Shown one piece after another: positions 1 to 10,054 of a DNA stretch of 64,000 nt; the stretch's first letter is position 1, and every line of letters begins with the position of its first letter. A program made the position numbers and the translations under genes. The notes under the pieces were generated by a model, which ran no database searches, was not told the origin of the DNA, and saw only the letters and a program-made list of their open reading frames with translations. Where the stretch lies: the NCBI GenBank assembly GCA_037127255.1, contig JBANSL010000002.1, positions 4,694,001 through 4,758,000 on the forward strand, given 5' to 3'. The stretch comes from Persicaria tinctoria. Its lineage: Eukaryota; Streptophyta; Magnoliopsida; Caryophyllales; Polygonaceae.

Positions 1-130
1 AATAACTTGAGATCCGTTGGTCCAATCGGGCCGTTTGATGACTCCTGGGAAAGCTAACTTCGATAACTACGACTTTACTAGGGAGGTTTTCAGAGAATTC
101 CTCCTCTAAAAAGACAAAAAAACCATTTTT

Positions 131-148
131 CCCAAGCTTAAATTTGGG
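131..148. other. Quasi-palindrome inside each monomer (shown in M1)
   Basis: The B form cccaagcttaaatttggg contains the palindromes AAGCTT, TTAA and AAATTT, and its ends (cccaa/ttggg) can pair. In A monomers the segment is ccaaggcttaaacttgg, for example 490-506 in M2, a perfect 5-bp inverted repeat CCAAG/CTTGG around a 7-base loop. Relative to B, A has a paired A·T to G·C change at monomer positions 135 and 143, and a change at 133 that makes it complementary to 145. Both types therefore keep dyad symmetry by different bases. Whether it is bound by a protein or forms a cruciform is unknown. Confidence 0.7.
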
Positions 149-184
149 CAAATTTTCGGCTTTTTTCAAAGGGGTTAGTACACG

Positions 185-222
185 AAAAAATATGAAAATC
201 TCAAAAAATGAAAAATCCAAAA
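185..222. other. Spaced A-tracts, probable bent DNA (shown in M1)
   Basis: Runs of A occupy 185-190, 195-198, 203-208, 211-215 and 219-222, with centre-to-centre spacings of about 9, 9, 7.5 and 7.5 bases. Further A and T runs lie upstream at 108-112, 116-122, 126-130 and 161-166. A-tracts near helical spacing are a known cause of intrinsic curvature and are common in satellites, where they may position nucleosomes. The zone is among the most conserved parts of the monomer. The only change I noted within it is tatgaaaa to tattaaaa at 15634 and 17071. Confidence 0.6.
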
Positions 223-255
223 TACTTTGCACTAGGCAAGGTGGGATGCTGTTAA

Positions 256-291
256 GGACATCCGTCCACAAAACTCCCGCCCGGGATGTCC
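256..291. other. Inverted repeat GGACATCC...GGATGTCC (shown in M1)
   Basis: A perfect 8-bp inverted repeat occupies 256-263 and 284-291, with a 20-base GC-rich spacer. The same half-site recurs further right: TGTCC at 315-319 and GGACA at 337-341, giving four GGACA/TGTCC copies in about 86 bp of each monomer. In A monomers the right arm is GGAATGTCC, which shortens the continuous pairing to 6 bp. This could form a hairpin in a transcript or serve as a paired protein site. No function can be assigned from sequence alone. Confidence 0.6.
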
Positions 292-359
292 AAATGGGCC
301 CGGAATTAAGGTAATGTCCCTCTGAACAGCCGTTGCGGACACATGCTCGGTATTTTTTG

Positions 360-718
360 AATAACTTGAGATCCGTTGGTCCAATCGGGCCGTTTGATGA
401 CTCCTGGGAAAGCTAACTTCGATAGCTACGACTTTACTAGGGAGGTTTTCAGAGAATTCCTCCTCTAAAAGAGCCAAAAAACCATTTTTCCAAGGCTTAA
501 ACTTGGGCAAATTTTCGGCTATTTTCAAAGGGGTTAGTACACGAAAAAATATGAAAATCTCAAAAAATGAAAAATCCAAAATACTTTGCACTAGGCAAGG
601 TGGGATGCTGTTAAGGACATCCGTCCACAAAACTCCCGCCCGGAATGTCCAAATGGGCCCGGAATAAAGGTAATGTCCCTCTGAACAGCCGTTGCGGACA
701 CATGCTCGGTATTTTTTG
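360..718. repeat. Representative type A monomer (M2)
   Basis: Type A differs from B at a linked set of sites: gatagctacg, aaaagagcc, ccaaggcttaaacttggg (which removes the HindIII site), ctattttc, and at the right end cccggaatgtcc (which removes CCCGGG) and ggaataaagg. Complete A-core monomers start at 360, 2155, 3950, 5746, 7541, 8977, 9695, 10414, 12209, 12927, 14722, 15440, 16518, 16877, 17955, 19032, 21904, 23340, 24417, 25135, 26212, 29441, 29800, 32312, 34107, 36261, 38056, 38774, 40928, 43082, 44877, 47031, 48826, 50621, 52416, 53493, 54570, 55647, 56006, 57801, 60673, 61391 and 63186. Five monomers is the commonest spacing. A monomers are the phase markers of the higher-order structure. 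Confidence 0.95.
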
Positions 719-2513
719 AATAACTTGAGATCCGTTGGTCCAATCGGGCCGTTTGATGACTCCTGGGAAAGCTAACTTCGATAACTATGACTTTACTAGG
801 GAGGTTTTCAGAGAATTCCTCCTCTAAAAAGACAAAAAAACCATTTTTCCCAAGCTTAAATTTGGGCAAATTTTCGGCTTTTTTCAAAGGGGTTAGTACA
901 CGAAAAAATATGAAAATCTCAAAAAATGAAAAATCCAAAATACTTTGCACTAGGCAAGGTGGGATGCTGTTAAGGACATCCGTCCACAAAACTCCCGTCC
1001 GGGATGTCCAAATGGGCCCGGAATTAAGGTAATGTCCCTCTGAACAGCCGTTGCGGACACATGCTCGGTATTTTTTGAATAACTTGAGATCCGTTGGTCC
1101 AATCGGGCCGTTTGATGACTCCTGGGAAAGCTAACTTCGATAACTACGACTTTACTAGGGAGGTTTTCAGAGAATTCCTCCTCTAAAAAGACAAAAAAAC
1201 CATTTTTCCCAAGCTTAAATTTGGGCAAATTTTCGGCTTTTTTCAAAGGGGTTAGTACACGAAAAAATATGAAAATCTCAAAAAATGAAAAATCCAAAAT
1301 ACTTTGCACTAGGCAAGGTGGGATGCTGTTAAGGACATCCGTCCACAAAACTCCCGCCCGGGATGTCCAAATGGGCCCGGAATTAAGGTAATGTCCCTCT
1401 GAACACCCGTTGCGGACACATGCTCGGTATTTTTTGAATAACTTGAGATCCGTTGGTCCAATCGGGCCGTTTGATGACTCCTGGGAAAGCTAACTTCGAT
1501 AACTACGACTTTACTAGGGAGGTTTTCAGAGAATTCCTCCTCTAAAAAGACAAAAAAACCATTTTTCCCAAGCTTAAATTTGGGCAAATTTTCGGCTTTT
1601 TTCAAAGGGGTTAGTACACGAAAAAATATGAAAATCTCAAAAAATGAAAAATCCAAAATACTTTGCACTAGGCAAGGTGGGATGCTGTTAAGGACATCCG
1701 TCCACAAAACTCCCGTCCGGGATGTCCAAATGGGCCCGGAATTAAGGTAATGTCCCTCTGAACAGCCGTTGCGGACACATGCTCGGTATTTTTTGAATAA
1801 CTTGAGATCCGTTGGTCCAATCGGGCCGTTTGATGACTCCTGGGAAAGCTAACTTCGATAACTACGACTTTACTAGGGAGGTTTTCAGAGAATTCCTCCT
1901 CTAAAAAGACAAAAAAACCATTTTTCCCAAGCTTAAATTTGGGCAAATTTTCGGCTTTTTTCAAAGGGGTTAGTACACGAAAAAATATGAAAATCTCAAA
2001 AAATGAAAAATCCAAAATACTTTGCACTAGGCAAGGTGGGATGCTGTTAAGGACATCCGTCCACAAAACTCCCGTCCGGGATGTCCAAATGGGCCCGGAA
2101 TTAAGGTAATGTCCCTCTGAACAGCCGTTGCGGACACATGCTCGGTATTTTTTGAATAACTTGAGATCCGTTGGTCCAATCGGGCCGTTTGATGACTCCT
2201 GGGAAAGCTAACTTCGATAGCTACGACTTTACTAGGGAGGTTTTCAGAGAATTCCTCCTCTAAAAGAGCCAAAAAACCATTTTTCCAAGGCTTAAACTTG
2301 GGCAAATTTTCGGCTATTTTCAAAGGGGTTAGTACACGAAAAAATATGAAAATCTCAAAAAATGAAAAATCCAAAATACTTTGCACTAGGCAAGGTGGGA
2401 TGCTGTTAAGGACATCCGTCCACAAAACTCCCGCCCGGAATGTCCAAATGGGCCCGGAATAAAGGTAATGTCCCTCTGAACAGCCGTTGCGGACACATGC
2501 TCGGTATTTTTTG
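719..2513. repeat. 5-monomer HOR, copy 1 (M3-M7)
   Basis: First complete copy of a 1795-bp higher-order unit. The order is B with actatgac (C to T at 788), B with gaacaccc, B, B with cccgtccggg, then A. M1-M2 (1-718) read as the last two monomers of a preceding copy. The same order and the same rare bases return in the next copies at +1795, which single-monomer homogenisation would not produce. Confidence 0.93.
1078..1436. repeat. Representative type B monomer (M4)
   Basis: This is a typical copy of the majority type. From its left end it holds a GC-balanced segment with gttggtccaatcgggccg, the segment ttcgataactacgac, an EcoRI-type gaattc, a purine run aaaaagacaaaaaaacc, the quasi-palindrome cccaagcttaaatttggg with a HindIII site, a T-run cttttttc, a zone of spaced A-tracts, and a GC-rich right end with CCCGGG and GGGCCC. 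It also carries the gaacaccc variant (for gaacagcc), a marker of the left and right domains. B monomers vary mainly at cccgcccggg versus cccgtccggg and at ccatttttccc versus ccattttttcc. Confidence 0.95.
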
Positions 2514-4308
2514 AATAACTTGAGATCCGTTGGTCCAATCGGGCCGTTTGATGACTCCTGGGAAAGCTAACTTCGATAACTATGACTTTACTAGGGAGGT
2601 TTTCAGAGAATTCCTCCTCTAAAAAGACAAAAAAACCATTTTTCCCAAGCTTAAATTTGGGCAAATTTTCGGCTTTTTTCAAAGGGGTTAGTACACGAAA
2701 AAATATGAAAATCTCAAAAAATGAAAAATCCAAAATACTTTGCACTAGGCAAGGTGGGATGCTGTTAAGGACATCCGTCCACAAAACTCCCGTCCGGGAT
2801 GTCCAAATGGGCCCGGAATTAAGGTAATGTCCCTCTGAACAGCCGTTGCGGACACATGCTCGGTATTTTTTGAATAACTTGAGATCCGTTGGTCCAATCG
2901 GGCCGTTTGATGACTCCTGGGAAAGCTAACTTCGATAACTACGACTTTACTAGGGAGGTTTTCAGAGAATTCCTCCTCTAAAAAGACAAAAAAACCATTT
3001 TTCCCAAGCTTAAATTTGGGCAAATTTTCGGCTTTTTTCAAAGGGGTTAGTACACGAAAAAATATGAAAATCTCAAAAAATGAAAAATCCAAAATACTTT
3101 GCACTAGGCAAGGTGGGATGCTGTTAAGGACATCCGTCCACAAAACTCCCGCCCGGGATGTCCAAATGGGCCCGGAATTAAGGTAATGTCCCTCTGAACA
3201 CCCGTTGCGGACACATGCTCGGTATTTTTTGAATAACTTGAGATCCGTTGGTCCAATCGGGCCGTTTGATGACTCCTGGGAAAGCTAACTTCGATAACTA
3301 CGACTTTACTAGGGAGGTTTTCAGAGAATTCCTCCTCTAAAAAGACAAAAAAACCATTTTTTCCAAGCTTAAATTTGGGCAAATTTTCGGCTTTTTTCAA
3401 AGGGGTTAGTACACGAAAAAATATGAAAATCTCAAAAAATGAAAAATCCAAAATACTTTGCACTAGGCAAGGTGGGATGCTGTTAAGGACATCCGTCCAC
3501 AAAACTCCCGTCCGGGATGTCCAAATGGGCCCGGAATTAAGGTAATGTCCCTCTGAACAGCCGTTGCGGACACATGCTCGGTATTTTTTGAATAACTTGA
3601 GATCCGTTGGTCCAATCGGGCCGTTTGATGACTCCTGGGAAAGCTAACTTCGATAACTACGACTTTACTAGGGAGGTTTTCAGAGAATTCCTCCTCTAAA
3701 AAGACAAAAAAACCATTTTTCCCAAGCTTAAATTTGGGCAAATTTTCGGCTTTTTTCAAAGGGGTTAGTACACGAAAAAATATGAAAATCTCAAAAAATG
3801 AAAAATCCAAAATACTTTGCACTAGGCAAGGTGGGATGCTGTTAAGGACATCCGTCCACAAAACTCCCGTCCGGGATGTCCAAATGGGCCCGGAATTAAG
3901 GTAATGTCCCTCTGAACAGCCGTTGCGGACACATGCTCGGTATTTTTTGAATAACTTGAGATCCGTTGGTCCAATCGGGCCGTTTGATGACTCCTGGGAA
4001 AGCTAACTTCGATAGCTACGACTTTACTAGGGAGGTTTTCAGAGAATTCCTCCTCTAAAAGAGCCAAAAAACCATTTTTCCAAGGCTTAAACTTGGGCAA
4101 ATTTTCGGCTATTTTCAAAGGGGTTAGTACACGAAAAAATATGAAAATCTCAAAAAATGAAAAATCCAAAATACTTTGCACTAGGCAAGGTGGGATGCTG
4201 TTAAGGACATCCGTCCACAAAACTCCCGCCCGGAATGTCCAAATGGGCCCGGAATAAAGGTAATGTCCCTCTGAACAGCCGTTGCGGACACATGCTCGGT
4301 ATTTTTTG
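2514..4308. repeat. 5-monomer HOR, copy 2 (M8-M12)
   Basis: Second copy of the 1795-bp unit. The actatgac marker is at 2583, exactly 1795 after copy 1, and the A monomer starts at 3950. Its third monomer has ccattttttcc where copy 1 has ccatttttccc, so the copies are distinguishable. Confidence 0.93.
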
Positions 4309-6104
4309 AATAACTTGAGATCCGTTGGTCCAATCGGGCCGTTTGATGACTCCTGGGAAAGCTAACTTCGATAACTATGACTTTACTAGGGAGGTTTTCA
4401 GAGAATTCCTCCTCTAAAAAGACAAAAAAACCATTTTTCCCAAGCTTAAATTTGGGCAAATTTTCGGCTTTTTTCAAAGGGGTTAGTACACGAAAAAATA
4501 TGAAAATCTCAAAAAATGAAAAATCCAAAATACTTTGCACTAGGCAAGGTGGGATGCTGTTAAGGACATCCGTCCACAAAACTCCCGTCCGGGATGTCCA
4601 AATGGGCCCGGAATTAAGGTAATGTCCCTCTGAACAGCCGTTGCGGACACATGCTCGGTATTTTTTGAATAACTTGAGATCCGTTGGTCCAATCGGGCCG
4701 TTTGATGACTCCTGGGAAAGCTAACTTCGATAACTACGACTTTACTAGGGAGGTTTTCAGAGAATTCCTCCTCTAAAAAGACAAAAAAACCATTTTTCCC
4801 AAGCTTAAATTTGGGCAAATTTTCGGCTTTTTTCAAAGGGGTTAGTACACGAAAAAATATGAAAATCTCAAAAAATGAAAAATCCAAAATACTTTGCACT
4901 AGGCAAGGTGGGATGCTGTTAAGGACATCCGTCCACAAAACTCCCGCCCGGGATGTCCAAATGGGCCCGGAATTAAGGTAATGTCCCTCTGAACACCCGT
5001 TGCGGACACATGCTCGGTATTTTTTGAATAACTTGAGATCCGTTGGTCCAATCGGGCCGTTTGATGACTCCTGGGAAAGCTAACTTCGATAACTACGACT
5101 TTACTAGGGAGGTTTTCAGAGAATTCCTCCTCTAAAAAGACAAAAAAAACCATTTTTTCCAAGCTTAAATTTGGGCAAATTTTCGGCTTTTTTCAAAGGG
5201 GTTAGTACACGAAAAAATATGAAAATCTCAAAAAATGAAAAATCCAAAATACTTTGCACTAGGCAAGGTGGGATGCTGTTAAGGACATCCGTCCACAAAA
5301 CTCCCGTCCGGGATGTCCAAATGGGCCCGGAATTAAGGTAATGTCCCTCTGAACAGCCGTTGCGGACACATGCTCGGTATTTTTTGAATAACTTGAGATC
5401 CGTTGGTCCAATCGGGCCGTTTGATGACTCCTGGGAAAGCTAACTTCGATAACTACGACTTTACTAGGGAGGTTTTCAGAGAATTCCTCCTCTAAAAAGA
5501 CAAAAAAACCATTTTTCCCAAGCTTAAATTTGGGCAAATTTTCGGCTTTTTTCAAAGGGGTTAGTACACGAAAAAATATGAAAATCTCAAAAAATGAAAA
5601 ATCCAAAATACTTTGCACTAGGCAAGGTGGGATGCTGTTAAGGACATCCGTCCACAAAACTCCCGTCCGGGATGTCCAAATGGGCCCGGAATTAAGGTAA
5701 TGTCCCTCTGAACAGCCGTTGCGGACACATGCTCGGTATTTTTTGAATAACTTGAGATCCGTTGGTCCAATCGGGCCGTTTGATGACTCCTGGGAAAGCT
5801 AACTTCGATAGCTACGACTTTACTAGGGAGGTTTTCAGAGAATTCCTCCTCTAAAAGAGCCAAAAAACCATTTTTCCAAGGCTTAAACTTGGGCAAATTT
5901 TCGGCTATTTTCAAAGGGGTTAGTACACGAAAAAATATGAAAATCTCAAAAAATGAAAAATCCAAAATACTTTGCACTAGGCAAGGTGGGATGCTGTTAA
6001 GGACATCCGTCCACAAAACTCCCGCCCGGAATGTCCAAATGGGCCCGGAATAAAGGTAATGTCCCTCTGAACAGCCGTTGCGGACACATGCTCGGTATTT
6101 TTTG
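4309..6104. repeat. 5-monomer HOR, copy 3 (M13-M17), 1796 bp
   Basis: Third copy. The actatgac marker is at 4378 and the A monomer starts at 5746. Its third monomer (5027-5386) is 360 bp because the A-run after gac has eight A instead of seven (5142-5149). The ccattttttcc variant in that monomer matches copy 2. Confidence 0.93.
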
Positions 6105-7899
6105 AATAACTTGAGATCCGTTGGTCCAATCGGGCCGTTTGATGACTCCTGGGAAAGCTAACTTCGATAACTACGACTTTACTAGGGAGGTTTTCAGAGA
6201 ATTCCTCCTCTAAAAAGACAAAAAAACCATTTTTCCCAAGCTTAAATTTGGGCAAATTTTCGGCTTTTTTCAAAGGGGTTAGTACACGAAAAAATATGAA
6301 AATCTCAAAAAATGAAAAATCCAAAATACTTTGCACTAGGCAAGGTGGGATGCTGTTAAGGACATCCGTCCACAAAACTCCCGTCCGGGATGTCCAAATG
6401 GGCCCGGAATTAAGGTAATGTCCCTCTGAACAGCCGTTGCGGACACATGCTCGGTATTTTTTGAATAACTTGAGATCCGTTGGTCCAATCGGGCCGTTTG
6501 ATGACTCCTGGGAAAGCTAACTTCGATAACTACGACTTTACTAGGGAGGTTTTCAGAGAATTCCTCCTCTAAAAAGACAAAAAAACCATTTTTCCCAAGC
6601 TTAAATTTGGGCAAATTTTCGGCTTTTTTCAAAGGGGTTAGTACACGAAAAAATATGAAAATCTCAAAAAATGAAAAATCCAAAATACTTTGCACTAGGC
6701 AAGGTGGGATGCTGTTAAGGACATCCGTCCACAAAACTCCCGCCCGGGATGTCCAAATGGGCCCGGAATTAAGGTAATGTCCCTCTGAACACCCGTTGCG
6801 GACACATGCTCGGTATTTTTTGAATAACTTGAGATCCGTTGGTCCAATCGGGCCGTTTGATGACTCCTGGGAAAGCTAACTTCGATAACTACGACTTTAC
6901 TAGGGAGGTTTTCAGAGAATTCCTCCTCTAAAAAGACAAAAAAACCATTTTTTCCAAGCTTAAATTTGGGCAAATTTTCGGCTTTTTTCAAAGGGGTTAG
7001 TACACGAAAAAATATGAAAATCTCAAAAAATGAAAAATCCAAAATACTTTGCACTAGGCAAGGTGGGATGCTGTTAAGGACATCCGTCCACAAAACTCCC
7101 GTCCGGGATGTCCAAATGGGCCCGGAATTAAGGTAATGTCCCTCTGAACAGCCGTTGCGGACACATGCTCGGTATTTTTTGAATAACTTGAGATCCGTTG
7201 GTCCAATCGGGCCGTTTGATGACTCCTGGGAAAGCTAACTTCGATAACTACGACTTTACTAGGGAGGTTTTCAGAGAATTCCTCCTCTAAAAAGACAAAA
7301 AAACCATTTTTCCCAAGCTTAAATTTGGGCAAATTTTCGGCTTTTTTCAAAGGGGTTAGTACACGAAAAAATATGAAAATCTCAAAAAATGAAAAATCCA
7401 AAATACTTTGCACTAGGCAAGGTGGGATGCTGTTAAGGACATCCGTCCACAAAACTCCCGCCCGGGATGTCCAAATGGGCCCGGAATTAAGGTAATGTCC
7501 CTCTGAACAGCCGTTGCGGACACATGCTCGGTATTTTTTGAATAACTTGAGATCCGTTGGTCCAATCGGGCCGTTTGATGACTCCTGGGAAAGCTAACTT
7601 CGATAGCTACGACTTTACTAGGGAGGTTTTCAGAGAATTCCTCCTCTAAAAGAGCCAAAAAACCATTTTTCCAAGGCTTAAACTTGGGCAAATTTTCGGC
7701 TATTTTCAAAGGGGTTAGTACACGAAAAAATATGAAAATCTCAAAAAATGAAAAATCCAAAATACTTTGCACTAGGCAAGGTGGGATGCTGTTAAGGACA
7801 TCCGTCCACAAAACTCCCGCCCGGAATGTCCAAATGGGCCCGGAATAAAGGTAATGTCCCTCTGAACAGCCGTTGCGGACACATGCTCGGTATTTTTTG
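6105..7899. repeat. 5-monomer HOR, copy 4 (M18-M22), partly diverged
   Basis: Fourth copy, with gaacaccc in the second monomer, ccattttttcc in the third and an A monomer at 7541. It lacks the actatgac marker of copies 1-3, and its fourth monomer has cccgcccggg instead of cccgtccggg. The HOR decays here and the regular 5-monomer spacing stops to the right. Confidence 0.88.
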
Positions 7900-8617
7900 A
7901 ATAACTTGAGATCCGTTGGTCCAATCAGGCCGTTTGATGACTCCTGGGAAAGCTAACTTCGATAACTACGACTTTACTAGGGAGGTTTTCAGAGAATTCC
8001 TCCTCTAAAAAGACAAAAAAACCATTTTTTCCAAGCTTAAATTTGGGCAAATTTTCGGCTTTTTTCAAAGGGGTTAGTACACGAAAAAATATGAAAATCT
8101 CAAAAAATGAAAAATCCAAAATACTTTGCACTAGGCAAGGTGGGATGCTGTTAAGGACATCCGTCCACAAAACTCCCGTCCGGGATGTCCAAATGGGCCC
8201 GGAATTAAGGTAATGTCCCTCTGAACAGCCGTTGCGGACACATGCTCGGTATTTTTTGAATAACTTGAGATCCGTTGGTCCAATCAGGCCGTTTGATGAC
8301 TCCTGGGAAAGCTAACTTCGATAACTACGACTTTACTAGGGAGGTTTTCAGAGAATTCCTCCTCTAAAAAGACAAAAAAACCATTTTTTCCAAGCTTAAA
8401 TTTGGGCAAATTTTCGGCTTTTTTCAAAGGGGTTAGTACACGAAAAAATATGAAAATCTCAAAAAATGAAAAATCCAAAATACTTTGCACTAGGCAAGGT
8501 GGGATGCTGTTAAGGACATCCGTCCACAAAACTCCCGTCCGGGATGTCCAAATGGGCCCGGAATTAAGGTAATGTCCCTCTGAACAGCCGTTGCGGACAC
8601 ATGCTCGGTATTTTTTG
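7900..8617. repeat. Two adjacent B monomers that look identical (M23-M24)
   Basis: M23 (7900-8258) and M24 (8259-8617) both carry the rare caatcaggcc (G to A at 7927 and 8286), ccattttttcc and cccgtccggg, and I see no difference between them. The simplest reading is a very recent one-monomer tandem duplication. The same caatcaggcc occurs once more at 9363 (M27). Confidence 0.85.
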
Positions 8618-10054
8618 AATAACTTGAGATCCGTTGGTCCAATCGGGCCGTTTGATGACTCCTGGGAAAGCTAACTTCGATAACTACGACTTTACTAGGG
8701 AGGTTTTCAGAGAATTCCTCCTCTAAAAAGACAAAAAAACCATTTTTCCCAAGCTTAAATTTGGGCAAATTTTCGGCTTTTTTCAAAGGGGTTAGTACAC
8801 GAAAAAATATGAAAATCTCAAAAAATGAAAAATCCAAAATACTTTGCACTAGGCAAGGTGGGATGCTGTTAAGGACATCCGTCCACAAAACTCCCGCCCG
8901 GGATGTCCAAATGGGCCCGGAATTAAGGTAATGTCCCTCTGAACAGCCGTTGCGGACACATGCTCGGTATTTTTTGAATAACTTGAGATCCGTTGGTCCA
9001 ATCGGGCCGTTTGATGACTCCTGGGAAAGCTAACTTCGATAGCTACGACTTTACTAGGGAGGTTTTCAGAGAATTCCTCCTCTAAAAGAGCCAAAAAACC
9101 ATTTTTCCAAGGCTTAAACTTGGGCAAATTTTCGGCTATTTTCAAAGGGGTTAGTACACGAAAAAATATGAAAATCTCAAAAAATGAAAAATCCAAAATA
9201 CTTTGCACTAGGCAAGGTGGGATGCTGTTAAGGACATCCGTCCACAAAACTCCCGCCCGGAATGTCCAAATGGGCCCGGAATAAAGGTAATGTCCCTCTG
9301 AACAGCCGTTGCGGACACATGCTCGGTATTTTTTGAATAACTTGAGATCCGTTGGTCCAATCAGGCCGTTTGATGACTCCTGGGAAAGCTAACTTCGATA
9401 ACTACGACTTTACTAGGGAGGTTTTCAGAGAATTCCTCCTCTAAAAAGACAAAAAAACCATTTTTCCCAAGCTTAAATTTGGGCAAATTTTCGGCTTTTT
9501 TCAAAGGGGTTAGTACACGAAAAAATATGAAAATCTCAAAAAATGAAAAATCCAAAATACTTTGCACTAGGCAAGGTGGGATGCTGTTAAGGACATCCGT
9601 CCACAAAACTCCCGTCCGGGATGTCCAAATGGGCCCGGAATTAAGGTAATGTCCCTCTGAACAGCCGTTGCGGACACATGCTCGGTATTTTTTGAATAAC
9701 TTGAGATCCGTTGGTCCAATCGGGCCGTTTGATGACTCCTGGGAAAGCTAACTTCGATAGCTACGACTTTAATAGGGAGGTTTTCAGAGAATTCCTCCTC
9801 TAAAAGAGCCAAAAAAACCATTTTTCCAAGGCTTAAACTTGGGCAAATTTTCGGCTATTTTCAAAGGGGTTAGTACACGAAAAAATATGAAAATCTCAAA
9901 AAATGAAAAATCCAAAATACTTTGCACTAGGCAAGGTGGGATGCTGTTAAGGACATCCGTCCACAAAACTCCCGCCCGGAATGTCCAAATGGGCCCGGAA
10001 TTAAGGTAATGTCCCTCTGAACAGCCGTTGCGGACACATGCTCGGTATTTTTTG
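8618..10054. repeat. Irregular transition segment (M25-M28)
   Basis: The order is B, A (8977), B with caatcaggcc, then an altered A monomer at 9695. That last monomer is 360 bp (seven A after gagcc), has tttaataggg (C to A at 9772), and its right end mixes A (cccggaatg) with B (ggaattaagg). A-type spacing drops to 4, 2 and 2, so the 5-monomer HOR is broken here. Confidence 0.85.

Noticed and set aside
22..36. CENP-B box-like sequence in gttggtccaatcggg
   Set aside because: Against the core nTTCGnnnnAnnCGGGn it matches seven of nine fixed positions but misses two in the TTCG part. The segment ttcgataactacgac matches only six. No copy improves on this, so the call is not supported.
232..630. 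Minus-strand open frame of 132 codons recurring every 359 bp across the window
   Set aside because: It is longer than the monomer, so each copy crosses a monomer junction and overlaps the next by 40 bp, and 359 is not a multiple of three. Most type-diagnostic changes alter the encoded residues, and 1-bp indels break it without consequence, so there is no sign of protein-level selection. Its repetition follows from repeat homogenisation.
787..1032. Plus-strand open frames of 81-89 codons (787, 2582, 4377, 19794, 20512, 22666, 30562)
   Set aside because: Each exists only because a single substitution (actatgac or catggg) creates an ATG in an already open stretch. They are low-complexity, lysine-rich and have no recognisable domain.
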